A stretch of DNA of 64,000 nt from a virus. This document shows, piece after piece, positions 19,813 through 29,058 of this stretch (the stretch's first letter is position 1; each line of letters opens with the position of its first letter). The stretch is from positions 1 to 64,000 of IMG/VR virus record IMGVR_UViG_3300008259_003680; one strand, written 5' to 3'. The notes beneath the pieces are model-generated. The model saw only the letters and a list, made by a program, of their open reading frames with translations, had not been told where the DNA came from and did not search any database. Position numbers and translations under genes: made by a program.

Positions 19813-22800
19813 TACTTAAATGTTTTTTTAAGATTAAATTTATCGTCGGTACTATTTACGGATGAGTTTAAATTTTTAAGATTTTGTTCACTTGTAGGGG
19901 TAATTGGTACTTGTGTTGCAAAATCTAAAATTCTTTTTTTATCTTTGTTATAAGGGTTGTAGTTTGTAAATTTATTATTATAATATTCATCAAAAAACTT
20001 TTTGAATCTTTTATCAACTTCATCTTTTTGTTTTTTAAATTGTGAGTATATTTGTTGGTCTGACGTTTGTGTGTTTGTATTTAAATCGTATCCCAAGTTT
20101 GACGCTATAAAACTTTTCCATGGTTGTTTATCTTCCGTATTAAGTGTTGACACTATTGTATCAATAAATTTACCGATATCTGTAATAACGTCAATACCAA
20201 AAACCATATTAAATCTTTTTTCGTAAACGCTATCACCAATCAACAAGTCAAAAGAAAAATTATTTTTCCATGTAGTAGATTCAGAAGTTGTAATAATCTG
20301 GTACTCTTCAAGTTTTGTTATAAATTGATTCATATCATCGGCGATTTTTAAATAATCACCTTGAAGTTCTATTAGTGTATTTGGGTATGATGTGTCGGAT
20401 ACGTCAACCTGCGTCGTTCCGGATGTGTTATATATAATTGGATTACCTTTTTTATTTATAAAACCATCGGTTGCATTTGTTACAAAATTTAGTTTGTCGG
20501 TTATACTAACTAAATTTAGTTCTTCTTGGGTTATTGAATTATTGTTGTTATCAATATCTGAAAGGTATAATGTCTTTTTTTCATCAACCATTTTTTTAAG
20601 TTGTTTTTTAACTTTTGTTTTTTGTTGATTTGTAAAATTTTGTGAGTTTAACCCACCCAATACTGGTATTTGACCTGAGTCAATATCGTCTTTAATTTTA
20701 GAAAATAACAAATCTATTTTATCTTGATAATTGTTACTTTTACCATAAATTTTAACATCGTTAGTATAATATTTACCATTTTGGTACTTTCTATCCGTAT
20801 TAATTACATACAACCCACCAAGTAAGTGTTTTTCATTCGTTTGTTTTAGAGTGTCATACACTTTTGAAGTGTATGTTTTTGTTAATTGAATAAAATCTTT
20901 CATTTTGGATTCATAAGAAATAGTACCTGTTTGAGTACCGTCTGATAATTCTTGTGATGTTTTTATATCCCCAATCGTATTACCAATTTCATTTGTTGGT
21001 TTTATTTGTGGGTTTGTTGGTGTATTTAATTTTGCCGCCTCAAAAAACTCACTATCATATTTTTCATTTAATGGTTCAGTAACATCTGCTCGTTCGTCAT
21101 ACATTTCAGTGTTTGCGTAATAATTAAATGATAAAGCGTTTTGTAGTTTTGAGATAGGTCCGGCTAAACCACTACCACCTATAAATTTAAATGAAAGTGT
21201 AATACTGGCAATCATTGGTTGGACACCAATACCTTCTGGATTTAAGTCATAAAGTCCGTCTTTATCAAATTTAATTGACAAGCTATCTGGAACAATTTTA
21301 GTATGGTAAAAATCACCAATCCTTAACACTAATACTGGTGGGGACCCAAACACACTGTTGAAAGCATCTTGATAATCTAAAGTCAAGCTACCTGATCCGG
21401 TTTGTTTTACAGTAGGTATGGTGTCACCCGGTCTAACGCATTGTTGTAAGAATGTAAGTCTAGCGTTTAAACCTTCTGGGGTTATTGAGTGGAATGCAGG
21501 TTGAAAATGTTTGAATCTTTTTTTAATTCCGTCATATATTACCGGACTATTTTCTTGTAACATTTGGAAATAGTTACATTCACTTAAAAGATTTCTTATT
21601 AATTTTTTGGTCATTCCAGCATAAAGTGGTGTGTCCTTAATTGTTGTTTCACTAAAATTGTTTGATTGTGGTGTGTTAGTTTCTGTGTTATCCACATCCG
21701 CAGCCAATATGTTTGGTATTTCACCTTCAGGTTTTTCTGGTTGTTCTTCTTTAGGTTTTTCCACTTGACTGACTTGTACGTCCGAAATTTTTACCCTTCT
21801 ACAAGCCATCGCCTGAATTGAATAAGTACCTTCTTCGTCTGGTCTTTCAAATTTTAAAGAACAATCAATTTCTTTTAATTTTTCGTCTTTTAGGTTTGTT
21901 GACGTGTCACCTTTTGGTTCTTCTTTAATTGTTAAGGTTTTTTTATAATAATCTTCTAGTTTTTTACCATTAAATGTTTTGGCTAAAATGTATTTTTTAA
22001 CCGACTCAATTCTTCTTTTAGAAAGTGACGAATTTGATGCGGGATTGTTAGTTGAGCTTGCGGAACCTAGTAAACTAAATGTTACCTTTCCGCCGGAATC
22101 TAATACTTTTCCAATTTTACTTATAAAATCATCAAGTACTGTTAGTGATTTTTCAACACTATTTTCAAAAAAATCAGTCAATGAACCATCTCTTGTGTCT
22201 ATATATTCCTTTAAAGAAAAATCAGGTTCAGTGTTTGGTAAGGTTTGTGGGGTTATAGGTTTTAATCCAGGGTTTAAATTAGTTTTTGTATAAGCAAAAA
22301 TTTTATCTTTACCATTTGACTGGTAATTTGTTTTGTTGTTTTTATATTCATTAAACCAATAAGCAAAATCATTGTCCGTATCTTTTTTAGGTAAGTCGTT
22401 TTCAAAGAACATAAAATATTCTTTATTTTTATCATTTAACTCATCTATTGTACTTTGTGTAGTATCCTCACTTGTTGTTTGACTCGGCGGTGTTTGTTTT
22501 AAAACTTTTTGTACGTCCTCTTTTGTTTTAACAAAATTAATAGCATCTTGAATGTCATTAGGTGAAAATTGAACAAACTTTTTGGACAAGTCATATAAAT
22601 CATATTTTAAACAACCGGCAAAAAATGAATCCATAATTTTGGTAACTTCGGATTCTGGTGTTACACTTTTTAACTCTTGATCAATTAATAAATTTGATAT
22701 GGATGGATGATCCACCAATATTGTCCAACTTATACTACCAGAACGTGATGTATTTTTATAAGTGTAAATTGGTTCTGGTCTACCGATAAAATTTACAGTT

Positions 22801-25487
22801 TCAAAATCCGGTTTGGACTCATCGGAGAACGTTAAGTCATAAGGTGGAAACCACATTATCCTTCCCCCATTTGGTCCCTTCTCACATGCCGGTAAATCAT
22901 CAACAGTAAAACCAGGTTTGTTTGATGTTCTCCATGCCAAATTCTCAAGTGAGAACATATATTTTTTAACACGACCATCAACAATATTTGTTGATTGACC
23001 GTTTTTATCATTCATCGGTGCAATGTTCAAATTGTAAGTGTTATCCAAAACAGAATAACCAAACTTCCTAATGTTGCCATCGGTTTTTTGTAACTGACCA
23101 TACGTGTAGAATGGTGTGTCCTTTGTGAATAATCTACAGTATTCAAGTCCTTCAAATTCTTTACCGCTAGTATCAATTGAATTTTTTGTTACATATTTAA
23201 TAACTCGTGAACCTTTTGTGATTTCCATATAACCATCATTAAACACTTTTGCAACTTGATTAATTGCGTTTCCAACATGTTCCAATTTTCTAACACCGTC
23301 TCTTGATCCGGCATCAACAATTTTTTGGGTTATATCAAGTAAAGAACCTTCTTTAAAATCATAATTTGTTGATTCGGAATCCGTAAATTGTTTTTTAATT
23401 TCAGATGAAAAAACAGATGAAGAATCAAATTCTTGCCTACCTTGTCTTCCAGCTTTTCTTCCTGGAATAAAGAAACTTTTTTGTGTTGACCAACTAAAAT
23501 TACTTGTAATTGCAACGTTGCCATCGTAAAAGTTTCTCGTATTTAATCCGAAAAATATTTTAGATATTGTGTCACCTTCATATTCTTTTGCAACATCAGA
23601 ATACCCATAAACGGCCGAATCTAATGTTTTACCATTTTTATATTCCGGTAAATCTGTTACTGGTGAGATTATATCGGTAATTGAATTTTTTCTGGTACCG
23701 ACATAAAAATTAGGTTTAGGTGAAAATAAATTTGGGTTTCTTAATGAATTTAACCTATAGTCAGGTCTAAACTCATTATAAAATAACTGACCCCATAATA
23801 AATCTCTGGTTGCTGGTGATGTGTAAGCTAAAAACAAATCAGAACCCCTTCTGATATTTTTTGATGTTATACTCCTAATAGCACCCATTACGGTATTTGT
23901 TAACAAGGCGACTGGATTTTCAATCAATTGATTCAATAATCTTTTTTCAGGATAGTCAAAATATTCATCTGGAATAATAGAATAAGGAGAATAAAGTCCG
24001 GCAAGTTTACCGGCAAACCCTATTGCTTTACCAATAGCGGTATCTGGTGATGTTACTTTATAGTTTCTAATTAAAAGTGGAACATTACCACTAATAATAC
24101 CCGCAGCATTAAATGGGTCTGATTTTGGTTTAACTGATATTTCACCACTATCCGGATCTATACTTGATTCAAGGTTATTTACTCTACCTATTGTTTCGGA
24201 TAGTAACTCAGAGGCAACCCTAAATTTAAATTCTTTTTGTAATTGTTTTGCACCGATATTCGCTAATGCCGAATCCTGTGATAAGGAACCGTTTGAACCA
24301 GACGGGTCGCTACTTGTTAATATACTTAATGGACTATACTCTGATGGTACAAAAACAAAAGATTGTGCTGAATTATAATACCTTTGACTAGTTGTTTGTA
24401 TTTGTACATCGTCAATGGTTAATACTTTATATGAACCATCACCTGGTACATATCTATTCACCACATATGCGTCGTGTTGTTCAATTAATCCATCTTTTTC
24501 TAATTGACTTCCAATTGTGTCACTAAAATTGTACTCACCTTCGTTTGAACCCATAACCCTGTCGTTATTAATATTCCATCTTGTTGGACCATAATCATTG
24601 TTGTTGTCTGGTGTATATTTGTTTTTAATCCTTAAATTGATTTCTTGTTGGGTTCCGAATTGTTCCAATAAATTGTTTTGTGTATCCGTAATTGAATAAA
24701 GTCCCTCACCTATCGTATTAATAACTAAATCATTATTAATCCAATAAACGGTTGAACCGAAATCATCACCGGGATTTTTATAAACATTTTTAATTTTGTT
24801 TAATATTTCATACTGATTTCCAAGTAGTTCCAATCTAGAACCAATAGTGTCAGTAATTGTATATTCGCCATTACCATTTGTAACAATATTAAGGTCATCA
24901 TTAATTGACCACTTGGTTGACCCAAAATCATTAGTTTGTGGTTTGTATACATTTTTAACAATTAAATCAATTTCTTTTTGGTTTCCTATTTGTTCTAATT
25001 TTGAATTGATAGAATTTGGATAACCGTAAAGTCCAAGGTTAGTATTAACTTGATATAATTTATTTATATTTACAGTATCACCATAAGATGTTCCAAACTG
25101 GGTAGGTCCATACAAATTTTTGATGTATAATAAACTTTCTTGTATGTTTCCATTTAGTTCAAGTTTGGATCCAAATGAATCAGAATAATCGTATTCACCA
25201 AAGTTTGTTTGAGTGTTTAAATTTAAATTTATGTTTACGGTATTACCATATGATGTTTTATCTTGTGGTCCGTATTTGTTAAGTGGATATAGTGAACTCT
25301 CTTGAATTTCTCCGATTACTTCAACACTAGGACTATCAATAACTGAATAATCAACAATTTGATATTGATTTGGCGCAACAATATCATTTGATGTGAAACC
25401 ATTTTCAACCTTGTAAGGTTTTAAATTTCTAACAAGTAGTTTCTTTCTAAAATTTTCTGTTGAGTCAAATGATAAAGGACTTTCCAT
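19812..25487 (-). CDS. Giant baseplate protein with N-terminal repeats and OmpA-like domain, 1891 aa
   Basis: Residues 59-332 form five tandem units of about 55 aa, with recurring (I/V)KNxYxP and (I/S)DTxxxxLExxGN segments and a partial sixth unit to 350. A later part has IMWFPPYDLTF and FIGRPEPIYTYKNT followed by ILVDHPS, a combination typical of T4-like environmental phage baseplate proteins. Around residues 1105-1180 a stretch with FSLLGSASST and LSKRRIESVKKYI resembles an OmpA/MotB peptidoglycan-binding domain. That could let the baseplate grip the cell wall or self-associate. A TATTTATT box is at 25502-25509, before the ATG. The gene is followed directly by the gp53-like gene. Confidence 0.75.
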   Translation of the reverse strand: MESPLSFDSTENFRKKLLVRNLKPYKVENGFTSNDIVAPNQYQIVDYSVIDSPSVEVIGEIQESSLYPLNKYGPQDKTSYGNTVNINLNLNTQTNFGEYDYSDSFGSKLELNGNIQESLLYIKNLYGPTQFGTSYGDTVNINKLYQVNTNLGLYGYPNSINSKLEQIGNQKEIDLIVKNVYKPQTNDFGSTKWSINDDLNIVTNGNGEYTITDTIGSRLELLGNQYEILNKIKNVYKNPGDDFGSTVYWINNDLVINTIGEGLYSITDTQNNLLEQFGTQQEINLRIKNKYTPDNNNDYGPTRWNINNDRVMGSNEGEYNFSDTIGSQLEKDGLIEQHDAYVVNRYVPGDGSYKVLTIDDVQIQTTSQRYYNSAQSFVFVPSEYSPLSILTSSDPSGSNGSLSQDSALANIGAKQLQKEFKFRVASELLSETIGRVNNLESSIDPDSGEISVKPKSDPFNAAGIISGNVPLLIRNYKVTSPDTAIGKAIGFAGKLAGLYSPYSIIPDEYFDYPEKRLLNQLIENPVALLTNTVMGAIRSITSKNIRRGSDLFLAYTSPATRDLLWGQLFYNEFRPDYRLNSLRNPNLFSPKPNFYVGTRKNSITDIISPVTDLPEYKNGKTLDSAVYGYSDVAKEYEGDTISKIFFGLNTRNFYDGNVAITSNFSWSTQKSFFIPGRKAGRQGRQEFDSSSVFSSEIKKQFTDSESTNYDFKEGSLLDITQKIVDAGSRDGVRKLEHVGNAINQVAKVFNDGYMEITKGSRVIKYVTKNSIDTSGKEFEGLEYCRLFTKDTPFYTYGQLQKTDGNIRKFGYSVLDNTYNLNIAPMNDKNGQSTNIVDGRVKKYMFSLENLAWRTSNKPGFTVDDLPACEKGPNGGRIMWFPPYDLTFSDESKPDFETVNFIGRPEPIYTYKNTSRSGSISWTILVDHPSISNLLIDQELKSVTPESEVTKIMDSFFAGCLKYDLYDLSKKFVQFSPNDIQDAINFVKTKEDVQKVLKQTPPSQTTSEDTTQSTIDELNDKNKEYFMFFENDLPKKDTDNDFAYWFNEYKNNKTNYQSNGKDKIFAYTKTNLNPGLKPITPQTLPNTEPDFSLKEYIDTRDGSLTDFFENSVEKSLTVLDDFISKIGKVLDSGGKVTFSLLGSASSTNNPASNSSLSKRRIESVKKYILAKTFNGKKLEDYYKKTLTIKEEPKGDTSTNLKDEKLKEIDCSLKFERPDEEGTYSIQAMACRRVKISDVQVSQVEKPKEEQPEKPEGEIPNILAADVDNTETNTPQSNNFSETTIKDTPLYAGMTKKLIRNLLSECNYFQMLQENSPVIYDGIKKRFKHFQPAFHSITPEGLNARLTFLQQCVRPGDTIPTVKQTGSGSLTLDYQDAFNSVFGSPPVLVLRIGDFYHTKIVPDSLSIKFDKDGLYDLNPEGIGVQPMIASITLSFKFIGGSGLAGPISKLQNALSFNYYANTEMYDERADVTEPLNEKYDSEFFEAAKLNTPTNPQIKPTNEIGNTIGDIKTSQELSDGTQTGTISYESKMKDFIQLTKTYTSKVYDTLKQTNEKHLLGGLYVINTDRKYQNGKYYTNDVKIYGKSNNYQDKIDLLFSKIKDDIDSGQIPVLGGLNSQNFTNQQKTKVKKQLKKMVDEKKTLYLSDIDNNNNSITQEELNLVSITDKLNFVTNATDGFINKKGNPIIYNTSGTTQVDVSDTSYPNTLIELQGDYLKIADDMNQFITKLEEYQIITTSESTTWKNNFSFDLLIGDSVYEKRFNMVFGIDVITDIGKFIDTIVSTLNTEDKQPWKSFIASNLGYDLNTNTQTSDQQIYSQFKKQKDEVDKRFKKFFDEYYNNKFTNYNPYNKDKKRILDFATQVPITPTSEQNLKNLNSSVNSTDDKFNLKKTFK
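24438..25313 (-). repeat. Tandem protein repeat, about 55 codons per unit
   Basis: Five full and one partial unit encode residues 59-350 of the 1891-aa baseplate protein. The DNA copies are diverged, so the array is old and not a recent slippage product. Confidence 0.75.
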
Positions 25488-25501
25488 TTATTTCTTTTAT
25501 T

Positions 25502-25509
25502 AATAAATA
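25502..25509 (-). promoter_or_regulatory. Candidate late-promoter box TATTTATT
   Basis: Sense-oriented box 14 bases before the ATG of the 1891-aa baseplate gene. Confidence 0.38.
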
Positions 25510-25525
25510 GACAATTTCGTATTTT

Positions 25526-27469
25526 TTAACCGGTAGTTATTGCGTTGATTAATTTTTCGGAGTAACCTTTACTTAATCTTTCATTAACTGTCGCCATAAT
25601 CGTGTTTTTAAGTTCTGGTGTGTCAATTATTTTGGTTAATAAGTCATTTGGTATGTTTGATTCTATTTTAAGGTTCACATCAGTTGAACCTTCTATTTTA
25701 AGAGTATTAATTTTTTCTTCTTTTTTTGTTTCAATTTTAGATATTTCATTTATATCTTTTTGTATTGTTTCGTTTAAAATTGGAGTTATCTCTTGTATTT
25801 TTTTTGTGTCTATTTCCACACCCAGATTATCTACTTTTTCTTTAATTTTTTCTGGTTCCATACCAGTATTTTCTAATAATTTTTTACTATCTTCTTTAAT
25901 TTTTGAAACTGTTTTTTCTAAATCTTCTAACGCAACATCTGGTTTCCCTTTTAGTACATCAGCTAACACTATAACCGCACCTTCAATGGTTTTAAAACCA
26001 ATTTTAGCTGTTTCTACAAATATATTTAAACCCTTATTAAGTTCTTCGCTTTTTAAAGCACCAACCAATGTATTATTTACTGTTTGAATTGTAGTAACGT
26101 ATGCCTCCATTTCGGCACCAACAACTTTACCAATACCTTCTTTTAGTTTATCATAACCGAATTTTTCTTCTTCAGCTCGTATTTTATTCGCTTCAATAAT
26201 TTGGTCTTTTAAAGAAAGTTCACCCCCTTTACTAACTAAAGCAGATCTAACACCTTGCAAAGAAATATCTCTTAATGAATTGTTTATATTATTTAATACA
26301 CTTAGTTGGTCTAAAGCCACTTGTTTTGCATCTTTACCAGCATCTTCTTGAGCTTTTTCTAAAGCTTTCATTGCCTTTGAGTTATCTTTTAATTCGTTAA
26401 CATCCAGTAATTGGTCAGTACCCGGAATTCTAACTTTAACCTCACCACCTTTACCAATTTCAGCAAAAGCACCAATTAAATTTTTTTGTTCTTCTGTAAA
26501 ACCTTCAGTATTTATTCTTGAAAATATTTCTTGTTCTTTTTTGAATTTTATGGCTGATTTCATATAGTCGTCAGCTGATATACCCATAGCAGTTGCAGTT
26601 TCTTTCATATTTCTTCTCATTTCTGGAGAAATACTAAACTCACCTGTTGTTTTGTTAAAATCAACCATAGACGCTGACGCTTTACCTATTTGATTTTGTA
26701 ATTCTCCAACATCACTTTGCGCCAAATTAATTAATTGAAATGGATCACCTAATGCTCCGATATTACCACCTAACATTTGAATTGAAGATGCCATCTCAAT
26801 CGCACCTTCCGGATCAAAAGCTTTTTCTGCGGCGTTTTGAGCCATTTCCATACTAATACCAAGTCTTTGGGCTTGTGCTGCCATTTTTGTTAAACCATCA
26901 ATACCATCTTTAAAACCATACGCTTGAGCTTTAAATATGTTTTCAGAAACCGTTTTGGTTAGTTTACCAGCATCAATACCATACTTTCTAGCGGTATCAA
27001 AAGTTTTTGTAAGTTTTTCGGTTGCTACATCTTGAGATAATCCCATACTGGCAAAACTACCATACATCTTACCCATTTCAGTGGCGGATACACCCATCGC
27101 TTTACCCAAAATGATTGCTTGTTCTGTATTTTTTTCACTTAGTGGTACAACACGACCTAGTTCTCCGGCCATTGAAGATAGAAAGTCGGCAGTATCTTTA
27201 TATTGAAATCCAAGTTCAATATTTTTTTCATACAATCCAACAATTAAATTTTCAAGTACTTTTACGTTTCCGGTAAATTGATTAGATATTGATGCGTTAG
27301 CTTTTTTAGCATCTTCTTCTAATTTCAAAAAAAACTTCTCAGTGATTCTAGGGTCTAAAGCTGATTTAATAGCTTCCCCCATTTTGGTAATAAATTCAGT
27401 ACTCCCAATAACATTTGAAAAATTCAATGGATCTGATTCGGGGGTTTCATTCACTGTCTGCCAAAACAT
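25526..27469 (-). CDS. Probable tail tape measure protein, 647 aa
   Basis: The protein is largely alpha-helical and Ala/Gly/Met-rich, with repeated helical segments such as VSATEMGKMYGSFASMGLSQ. It lies between the tail chaperone gene and the baseplate genes, the usual place of the tape measure. At 647 aa it is close to T4 gp29 (590 aa). With the usual 1.5 angstroms per residue it would span a tail of about 100 nm. No membrane helix or lytic domain was seen. The C-terminal third has charged coiled-coil stretches. A TATTTATT box at 27482-27489 lies 12 bases before the ATG. Confidence rests mainly on position and composition. Confidence 0.6.
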   Translation of the reverse strand: MFWQTVNETPESDPLNFSNVIGSTEFITKMGEAIKSALDPRITEKFFLKLEEDAKKANASISNQFTGNVKVLENLIVGLYEKNIELGFQYKDTADFLSSMAGELGRVVPLSEKNTEQAIILGKAMGVSATEMGKMYGSFASMGLSQDVATEKLTKTFDTARKYGIDAGKLTKTVSENIFKAQAYGFKDGIDGLTKMAAQAQRLGISMEMAQNAAEKAFDPEGAIEMASSIQMLGGNIGALGDPFQLINLAQSDVGELQNQIGKASASMVDFNKTTGEFSISPEMRRNMKETATAMGISADDYMKSAIKFKKEQEIFSRINTEGFTEEQKNLIGAFAEIGKGGEVKVRIPGTDQLLDVNELKDNSKAMKALEKAQEDAGKDAKQVALDQLSVLNNINNSLRDISLQGVRSALVSKGGELSLKDQIIEANKIRAEEEKFGYDKLKEGIGKVVGAEMEAYVTTIQTVNNTLVGALKSEELNKGLNIFVETAKIGFKTIEGAVIVLADVLKGKPDVALEDLEKTVSKIKEDSKKLLENTGMEPEKIKEKVDNLGVEIDTKKIQEITPILNETIQKDINEISKIETKKEEKINTLKIEGSTDVNLKIESNIPNDLLTKIIDTPELKNTIMATVNERLSKGYSEKLINAITTG

Positions 27470-27481
27470 AAGTTTTTTTTA

Positions 27482-27489
27482 AATAAATA
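27482..27489 (-). promoter_or_regulatory. Candidate late-promoter box TATTTATT
   Basis: Sense-oriented box 12 bases before the ATG of the tape measure gene. Confidence 0.38.
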
Positions 27490-27495
27490 TGATAT

Positions 27496-27651
27496 TTATT
27501 GTTTTTCCAAATCTTTGATTAATTTTTCAACAAAATACTTTCTCTCATATACTGGCATATTGAGTAAATCTGAATAGGTAAAGTTGGCTATTTTAACCAA
27601 ATAATAAATTTCGTCTAATTGACTTGTCTTATAGTTAGAAGAAAGGCCGAA
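27496..27651 (-). CDS. Tail assembly chaperone extension reached by probable +1 frameshift, 51 aa
   Basis: This short frame has no useful start codon of its own but is open in the +1 frame from within the last codons of the gp26-like gene. It reads FFGLSSNYKT, then LDEIYYLVKI, then LLNMPVYERKYF. The pattern FFGL...L.EI..L......F...D...MPV..R.F matches the second half of tail chaperones encoded just before tape measure genes in many tailed phages. The overlap contains TTT TTT CGG. A +1 slip moves a phenylalanine tRNA from TTT to TTC, ahead of a CGG arginine codon that I expect to be rare in this AT-rich genome. The fused product would end gp26-like...VEFFGLSS. The frameshift itself is inferred. 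Confidence 0.65.
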   Translation of the reverse strand, partial: FGLSSNYKTSQLDEIYYLVKIANFTYSDLLNMPVYERKYFVEKLIKDLEKQ

Positions 27652-28387
27652 AAAATTCTACCCCAAAAGTGATGTTAACAATCACTTCTTCTCCAGACGG
27701 GGTCATAATTTTTCTTTCAAGATCTAGTTTAGGTTCGCATTCGTTCATAAAACTACGAATAAGTTTGGAGTCAGATATCGGTAATTGATTAACAAATTGT
27801 GCAATTTTTAATCTATCGTTGGTTCCGTTTAATTCTACAATTTGTTTTTCCAAACGTTTAGTAATTACCGGAGCCACCATGCCTTGTGGGTATTGGTCAG
27901 TTAATTTATCTATTTCCCTTTGTTCACCAATATTTAATAGTTTTAATTTTACATCCGTATTACTTTTAGGTAGTTTCAAACTAAAATAACCATTTTCATC
28001 TGGTGTATGTTTTGGTTGAAGGTAGTTAATTTCATCTAATAATAATGTCGCATCAAACTTTTTACCGGTTGCCGGATCTGTGATTGTAAAATTATATTCA
28101 GGTCCAAACGCGGTGTTTCTTAAAAAAATCAAAACGGCTTGTACGTCCGTATCAATCATTTCATCAATTAAAAATCCAGGTTCATATATTTTTTGTCTCA
28201 ATAATGAAAAAATTATTCCATCTCTACTAACGTTTGGTGCCATTAATATGTTTTCATCATTGGCGGTTAAATACCCAACCTTAACGGCTTCTTTTTTTGT
28301 TTTATAAAAAATACCCTTTGAAGGTAAACTTATAACGTCGTGAGGTAGCGAAAAATTATCTTGTCCATATTTTACTTCATCTTCCAT
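27635..28387 (-). CDS. gp26-like baseplate/tail assembly chaperone, 250 aa
   Basis: The protein resembles the T4 gp26 baseplate family: it starts with SLPSKGIFY, followed by a strand (VKVGYLTANDENIL), DTDVQAVLIFLR and a central AFGPEYNF segment. It ends EVIVNITFGVEFFRPFF. Its position immediately before the tape measure gene agrees with a role in tail assembly. The last codons overlap the +1-frame extension at 27496-27651, so two products are likely: the short form given here and a longer frameshifted form with a different C-terminus. This mirrors the lambda gpG/gpGT arrangement. Confidence 0.7.
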   Translation of the reverse strand: MEDEVKYGQDNFSLPHDVISLPSKGIFYKTKKEAVKVGYLTANDENILMAPNVSRDGIIFSLLRQKIYEPGFLIDEMIDTDVQAVLIFLRNTAFGPEYNFTITDPATGKKFDATLLLDEINYLQPKHTPDENGYFSLKLPKSNTDVKLKLLNIGEQREIDKLTDQYPQGMVAPVITKRLEKQIVELNGTNDRLKIAQFVNQLPISDSKLIRSFMNECEPKLDLERKIMTPSGEEVIVNITFGVEFFRPFF

Positions 28388-28436
28388 AATACTTTTTGTT
28401 TAAAAAATAATACCAACATAATTAATGTAAACAAAA

Positions 28437-28457
28437 AACCCACCAATGAGGTGGGTT
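28437..28457 (-). terminator. Terminator after tail tube gene
   Basis: Eight-base arms AACCCACC and GGTGGGTT enclose a five-base loop. On the minus strand TTTTTTG follows. It lies 28 bases after the tube stop and separates the abundant tube message from the chaperone and tape measure genes. Confidence 0.8.
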
Positions 28458-28484
28458 AAATTATAACATATGAAAAAAACTATC

Positions 28485-28973
28485 TTAGTAAACTAAAATA
28501 CATCTATCTGGTTGAATTGTCATATCAATATTGGCCAAATCATCACCAGTGTAACCTAAGTCACCAAATCCAGCAGAAGTTATCTGACAACCAACTAAAA
28601 TCCATTTTTCAACAGCAACACCTGTTGGGTCCAACATTTCAAGATCAACATTCTTTTTGTAACCCGCAGCATAACCCATACGTCCAGTTACAGATTCGGC
28701 GTGTAAACGAACCCATTCCATAACAGCTTGTGCCGCTGATGGTCCGATCGGATCTCTTAATTTCACTGTAATTGGGTCCCATTTAAATTGACCAGCAACA
28801 TAAGTTTCAGTGTTTAAGAACTTAATCTCTTTTGATCCTATTGTAATTTTTGGTCTACTTGCACTTTCTACGTACCACGAATTGATACCTAAAGAAGAAT
28901 CAAAACTCAATATAAACCTATTTTTTCTTTTCGGTTCGTATTGTATGGGCATTTTCATTAATAAATCCGCCAT
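28485..28973 (-). CDS. Tail tube protein, gp19-like, 162 aa
   Basis: This is the subunit of the inner tail tube through which DNA passes. Length (162 aa, T4 gp19 163 aa) and pattern match the gp19 family. The N-terminus is basic (YEPKRKNRFILSF), followed by SASRPKITIGSKEIKFLNTE, then the conserved FKWDPITVKLRDP and the C-terminal DMTIQPDRCIL. A strong terminator follows, in line with high expression. It is separated from the sheath gene by a homing endonuclease, a HAD-like gene and a 53-aa gene, whereas sheath and tube genes are adjacent in T4. Confidence 0.88.
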   Translation of the reverse strand: MADLLMKMPIQYEPKRKNRFILSFDSSLGINSWYVESASRPKITIGSKEIKFLNTETYVAGQFKWDPITVKLRDPIGPSAAQAVMEWVRLHAESVTGRMGYAAGYKKNVDLEMLDPTGVAVEKWILVGCQITSAGFGDLGYTGDDLANIDMTIQPDRCILVY

Positions 28974-28976
28974 TTT

Positions 28977-29008
28977 CTTGTTTTTTTAAATATTTATGTT
29001 TATATTTG
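28977..29008 (+). promoter_or_regulatory. Candidate Bacteroidota-type promoter for the homing endonuclease
   Basis: CTTG at 28977-28980 and TATATTTG at 29001-29008 are 20 bases apart, matching the TTTG-N19-21-TAnnTTTG form known for Bacteroidota. It points at the plus-strand endonuclease gene, 50 bases downstream. Confidence 0.4.
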
Positions 29009-29058
29009 TAAATTATACAATTCACATTACTCATAAATATATTGTAAAGTAAAAAAAA

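Noticed and set aside
25602-26087. 161-aa plus-strand open frame inside the tape measure gene
   Set aside because: It is antisense to a clear coding frame; it has a biased Ser/Phe/Ile translation and no family signal.
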